Shown in pieces: positions 37,692 to 40,188 of a stretch of 40,188 bases of DNA (position 1 is the stretch's first letter; every line of letters starts with the position of its first letter). Origin of the DNA: an uncultured Muribaculaceae bacterium (GTDB taxonomy: Bacteria > Bacteroidota > Bacteroidia > Bacteroidales > Muribaculaceae); assembly GCA_905233915.1 (NCBI GenBank), contig CAJOFM010000017.1:1-40188 (forward strand), given 5' to 3'. The notes beneath the pieces are model-generated. The model was not told where the DNA came from, ran no database searches, and saw only the letters and a program-made list of their open reading frames with translations. Both the position numbers and the translations under genes were made by a program.

Positions 37692-39866
37692 ATGAAGAAA
37701 TTGTTATTCACACTTGCAGCACTGCTTAGCGCAGGTTTGTTTGCCAGCGCTCAGGTGCCTGAGTTCGCTTTCAGCGAGTCAGAGATCACGTTGACTCCTG
37801 GCGGTGATATTTACACTGTCAAGATTAACTTCTCTAAGGATGCTGGCGCTGAGGTTCAAGGTGGTCAGCTCCAGTGGATCATGTACAATGCTGCTCACGA
37901 GCAGATTGGTACTGGTGTTACCATCCAACCCAAGAACATGGGTACTCCCCGTCAGCCGGATTATCGCTGCTTCCAGCCCGGTAATGTTGTTACCGACATG
38001 AACATCAGCGTTTCCGAGACACTCAAGGATGAGGGTTCAGCCTATCGCACTCTGTTTGTGAGCATGGCTGGTACCGCCATCTTCATGGGCGACGAGATGG
38101 AATACTACGGAGGTCTTGGTGAGGAGGCCACCCTGTTCATCATCGACCTTAAGGCTGATGCTGACTGGGCCGACGAGTATGCTACTCTGGAGCTCGTTGG
38201 TAGCGAAGGCTTCGAGAACACTTGGGTAAATCCCGCTCAGGAGACCTTCATGTCCACTCAGGAGATGGTTCTTAAGATCAAGAACGCCAACTGGACTCCC
38301 GCCGAGGATCTCGACCTGACTGGTGAGATCGTATTCGGTGAGCTCGATGAGGCTACCGGTAACATCCCCGTTAGCTATGATGGTCCCGAGGAGGTTGTTC
38401 TGACCGCTACCATCAACGGCGAGGCTGTTGAGATCGTTGACGGCATGATCACCCTGCCCGCTTATGGCGAGTATGAGGTTTACGTTTATGCCAACGCTGA
38501 GGGTTACAAGGAGGAGAGCCGCATGAAGATCTTCACCTGGACCGAGCCCGTTCAGCCTGAGGTTACCGAAGCTCCCGTGATCAATGTTACCGAGGGTGAG
38601 GATGCTTATATCATCGAGGCCGTTGGTAATGGTGAGGTTATCCTGTACTGCGACGGTCTTGAGGTGCCCAATCCCATGACCATTGCTCGTGGTGACCAAG
38701 ACGCTACCTTCGTCTTCACCGCTACCGCTCAGGAGGAAGGCAAGGAGATCAGCGAGACCACTACTCTCGAGGTAACCGTTCCTGCCAAGGAGGTTGTTGA
38801 GCCTGAGGTTACCGATGCTCCCGTGATCAACTTCAACGAGGAGACTCTGACCCTGACCGTTGAGGGCGAGGGCGAGATCCACGTTTACGTTAACGGCGAA
38901 GAGGTTGAGGTTCCCTACACCTTCGAGCCTGGTGACGAGGAGGTAACTTACATTGTTACCGCTACCGCTCAGGAGGAAGGCAAGGAGATCAGCGAGACCG
39001 TTACCCTCGAGGTAACCGTTCCTGCCAAGGAGGTTAAGGTTTATGAGATTCCCATGCCCGTTGTAACTGTTGACGAGGGTGCCGATGCTTACACCATCGC
39101 CGCTGTTGCTGGTGAGGGCACCATCGACGGTGTGGTAATCACTCTGCACGTTACCGTTTATGATTCCGAGACCGGTGAGTCCACCACTACCGAGTACACC
39201 GATCCCGCTGTGGTTGTTATCGAGCGTACCGATGCTGACCAGTATGTAAGCTACTATGCTACCGCTTCTCTGGAAGAGGCTCCCGAGGGCTATGATGACT
39301 GGACCAACAACTTGACCGTTGCTGAGCAGATCGTCGTTCCCGCTAAGGGTGGTGTTGAGCCCGAGGATCCTCACATGACCGGTTACTGGATCGTTCTGAC
39401 CGACCTCGCTGGTGAGGAGCACTGGTACAGCATGAATGCTGATCCCAATGGTGATCCCAACTGGTCAATCATGATGACCCTGCACCACCAGCCCTGGGAT
39501 CTCAATGTTCCCTTCTACTTCATGGTGAACGGCACTCGCTACGGTGCTGAGACCGACATGCAGCTGCCCGAGATGGGTGATTCTGAGCACACCATCCAGA
39601 ACCCCGTATTCGAGGGTGAGAACAACTGGTATGTTCCCGCTGGTTACACCTACCATTGGGGTCTCCAGTTCAAGGATGGCCAGATCTGGTTGCTCGTTGC
39701 TCAGGGCCCGATGACCGGCATCGATGAGCTGATCGACGGTAAGGAAGTTGCTGGCGTACGCTACTTCAACATGGCTGGCCAGGAGATGCAGGAGGCTAAC
39801 GGCATCTGCATTGCTATCACCACCTACACCGACGGTACCACCAGCACTGTTAAGGTTATCAAGTAA
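37692..39866 (+). CDS. Large exported repeat protein with C-terminal sorting-type domain
   Basis: I do not recognise a named family for this 724-residue protein. A signal peptide (MKKLLFTLAALLSAGLFASA-Q) is followed by a ~170-residue beta-rich domain (LTPGGDIYTVKINFSKDAG...) that may be cohesin-like. Acidic Ig-like repeats come next (~290-455). The segment TATAQEEGKEISET plus LEVTVPAKEV occurs twice, 80 residues apart. A further sandwich and a region with tryptophans (~560-670) follow. The end, VRYFNMAGQE ... TTYTDGTTSTVKVIK, nearly equals that of the first leucine-rich repeat protein and resembles a T9SS type A sorting domain. Codon use is strongly skewed (GTT, GCT, ACC, GAG), which suggests very high expression. 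The predicted role is an abundant surface or outer-membrane-vesicle protein, possibly glycan- or partner-binding. Confidence 0.8.
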   Translation: MKKLLFTLAALLSAGLFASAQVPEFAFSESEITLTPGGDIYTVKINFSKDAGAEVQGGQLQWIMYNAAHEQIGTGVTIQPKNMGTPRQPDYRCFQPGNVVTDMNISVSETLKDEGSAYRTLFVSMAGTAIFMGDEMEYYGGLGEEATLFIIDLKADADWADEYATLELVGSEGFENTWVNPAQETFMSTQEMVLKIKNANWTPAEDLDLTGEIVFGELDEATGNIPVSYDGPEEVVLTATINGEAVEIVDGMITLPAYGEYEVYVYANAEGYKEESRMKIFTWTEPVQPEVTEAPVINVTEGEDAYIIEAVGNGEVILYCDGLEVPNPMTIARGDQDATFVFTATAQEEGKEISETTTLEVTVPAKEVVEPEVTDAPVINFNEETLTLTVEGEGEIHVYVNGEEVEVPYTFEPGDEEVTYIVTATAQEEGKEISETVTLEVTVPAKEVKVYEIPMPVVTVDEGADAYTIAAVAGEGTIDGVVITLHVTVYDSETGESTTTEYTDPAVVVIERTDADQYVSYYATASLEEAPEGYDDWTNNLTVAEQIVVPAKGGVEPEDPHMTGYWIVLTDLAGEEHWYSMNADPNGDPNWSIMMTLHHQPWDLNVPFYFMVNGTRYGAETDMQLPEMGDSEHTIQNPVFEGENNWYVPAGYTYHWGLQFKDGQIWLLVAQGPMTGIDELIDGKEVAGVRYFNMAGQEMQEANGICIAITTYTDGTTSTVKVIK
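38716..38799 (+). repeat. Internal repeat, copy 1 (of two, 240 bp apart)
   Basis: About 84 bases encoding TATAQEEGKEISET-TTLEVTVPAKEV recur exactly 240 bp later (38956-39039) with few changes. The rest of the 240-bp unit is more divergent, so the repeat is partly homogenised. Confidence 0.85.
38956..39039 (+). repeat. Internal repeat, copy 2
   Basis: Second copy of the segment at 38716-38799. Differences cluster at the start of the segment and in ETV in place of ETT. Confidence 0.85.
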
Positions 39867-39913
39867 TCTTAAGCGGACACTGAAACCAAAACCCTAACGG
39901 GTTTGAAACAAAG

Positions 39914-39946
39914 TCAGGCGACCCATCGCGGGCCGCCTGATTTTTT
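39914..39946 (+). terminator. Terminator of the last surface-protein gene
   Basis: TCAGGCG (39914-39920) pairs with CGCCTGA (39934-39940), continued by CCC/GGG after one mismatch, and is followed by six T. Confidence 0.92.
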
Positions 39947-40059
39947 GTGATTTGCTCTATCATATTATGATATTAGGTGATAATTATGAATGTCCGGTAA
40001 AAATTGCGCTTTGCATTGTGGCATGGTGATTGATGATCATTATGAAGAGTGAGGCATGT

Positions 40060-40084
40060 TGTAGGGCCTCGCCTTGGCGTGGCC
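40060..40084. repeat. 25-bp interspersed repeat, copy 2
   Basis: It matches 15124-15148 in 24 of 25 positions. Confidence 0.7.
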
Positions 40085-40188
40085 GTTCGTTTCATCAAGA
40101 ACTACTAATCACGTCAATTAAACTAATTAGCATCCGCATACAATCCTATCTAATTTCACGAATGCCAGAGGATAAAGGAAAATAAAAG

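Larger units (their letters stand above)
39867..40188. other. Terminal intergenic region (322 bp)
   Basis: After the terminator of the last gene this stretch contains a second copy of the 25-bp repeat (40060-40084) and AT-rich DNA with AATTAAACTAATTAG, similar to the interior of the 23180-23284 element. I see no gene. Confidence 0.6.

Noticed and set aside
38037..39422. 461-codon minus-strand open frame opposite the last surface-protein gene
   Set aside because: It is a by-product of that gene's strongly biased codons. It is leucine/glycine/asparagine-rich, has no leader or motif, and the plus-strand gene has a signal peptide, domains and a terminator.

Overview
The window looks like a chromosomal segment of an uncultured gut-type Bacteroidales bacterium, probably near Muribaculaceae or Prevotellaceae. 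This placement is an inference. It rests on several Bacteroidetes-typical traits: promoters of the TTTG / TAnnTTTG type, A-rich leaders instead of Shine-Dalgarno sites, DUF4491 and DUF3256 proteins, a C10 peptidase, an Omp28-like protein, BspA-type leucine-rich repeat proteins, C-terminal dockerin-like repeats, and a Mrp protein without the CxxC pair. There is no rRNA, CRISPR array, transposase, integrase, prophage or SusC/SusD pair.

Layout. 1-4.6 kb (minus): a secreted C10 cysteine peptidase with a dockerin-like tail, then a YitT-family membrane protein. 4.76-5.1 kb (plus): a small YvlD/holin-4-like membrane protein. 5.1-14.4 kb (minus): the most unusual block. In order of transcription it encodes a VWA-like lipoprotein, a four-helix membrane protein, a tubulin/FtsZ-like GTPase, a 1147-residue protein with an actin/Hsp70-type ATPase domain, a single-span envelope protein with a cytoplasmic tail, a zinc-ribbon tail-anchored protein, and finally yraN. 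14.8-20.6 kb (plus): housekeeping and envelope genes (DUF4491, trmD, divIC-like, a membrane protein, coaX, an outer-membrane barrel, lptC, a CNNM/CorC protein), then tRNA-Asp. 21-22.8 kb: an Omp28-like secreted protein with a dockerin, then tRNA-Pro on the minus strand and a repeat-rich intergenic region. 23.4-27.9 kb: aspS, nif3-like, a zinc-ribbon coiled-coil protein, a structured RNA candidate, and tdk. 28.1-31.8 kb: two BspA-type leucine-rich repeat proteins with dockerin-like repeats. 31.8-36.8 kb: trmB, mrp/apbC, an M48 peptidase lipoprotein, DUF3256, xseA and xseB, then tRNA-Leu. 37-40.2 kb: a long leader and a large, strongly codon-biased surface protein with 80-residue repeats.

How the genes work together. 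The candidate new system is the 5.5-14.4 kb operon. It combines two nucleotide-driven, potentially filament-forming cytoplasmic proteins (tubulin-like and actin-like) with a periplasm-facing VWA-like lipoprotein and membrane connectors. It has its own well-formed promoter and a hairpin at the 5' end of its transcript. A second theme is a set of five exported proteins. Four carry dockerin-like repeats, and two share an almost identical C-terminal sorting-type domain. Two regions in these proteins could be cohesin-like. A third theme is intergenic DNA: arrays of 7-bp tandem repeats arranged as inverted pairs, and imperfect inverted-repeat elements, recur between unrelated housekeeping genes. All functional calls come from reading motifs by eye; no database search was run.
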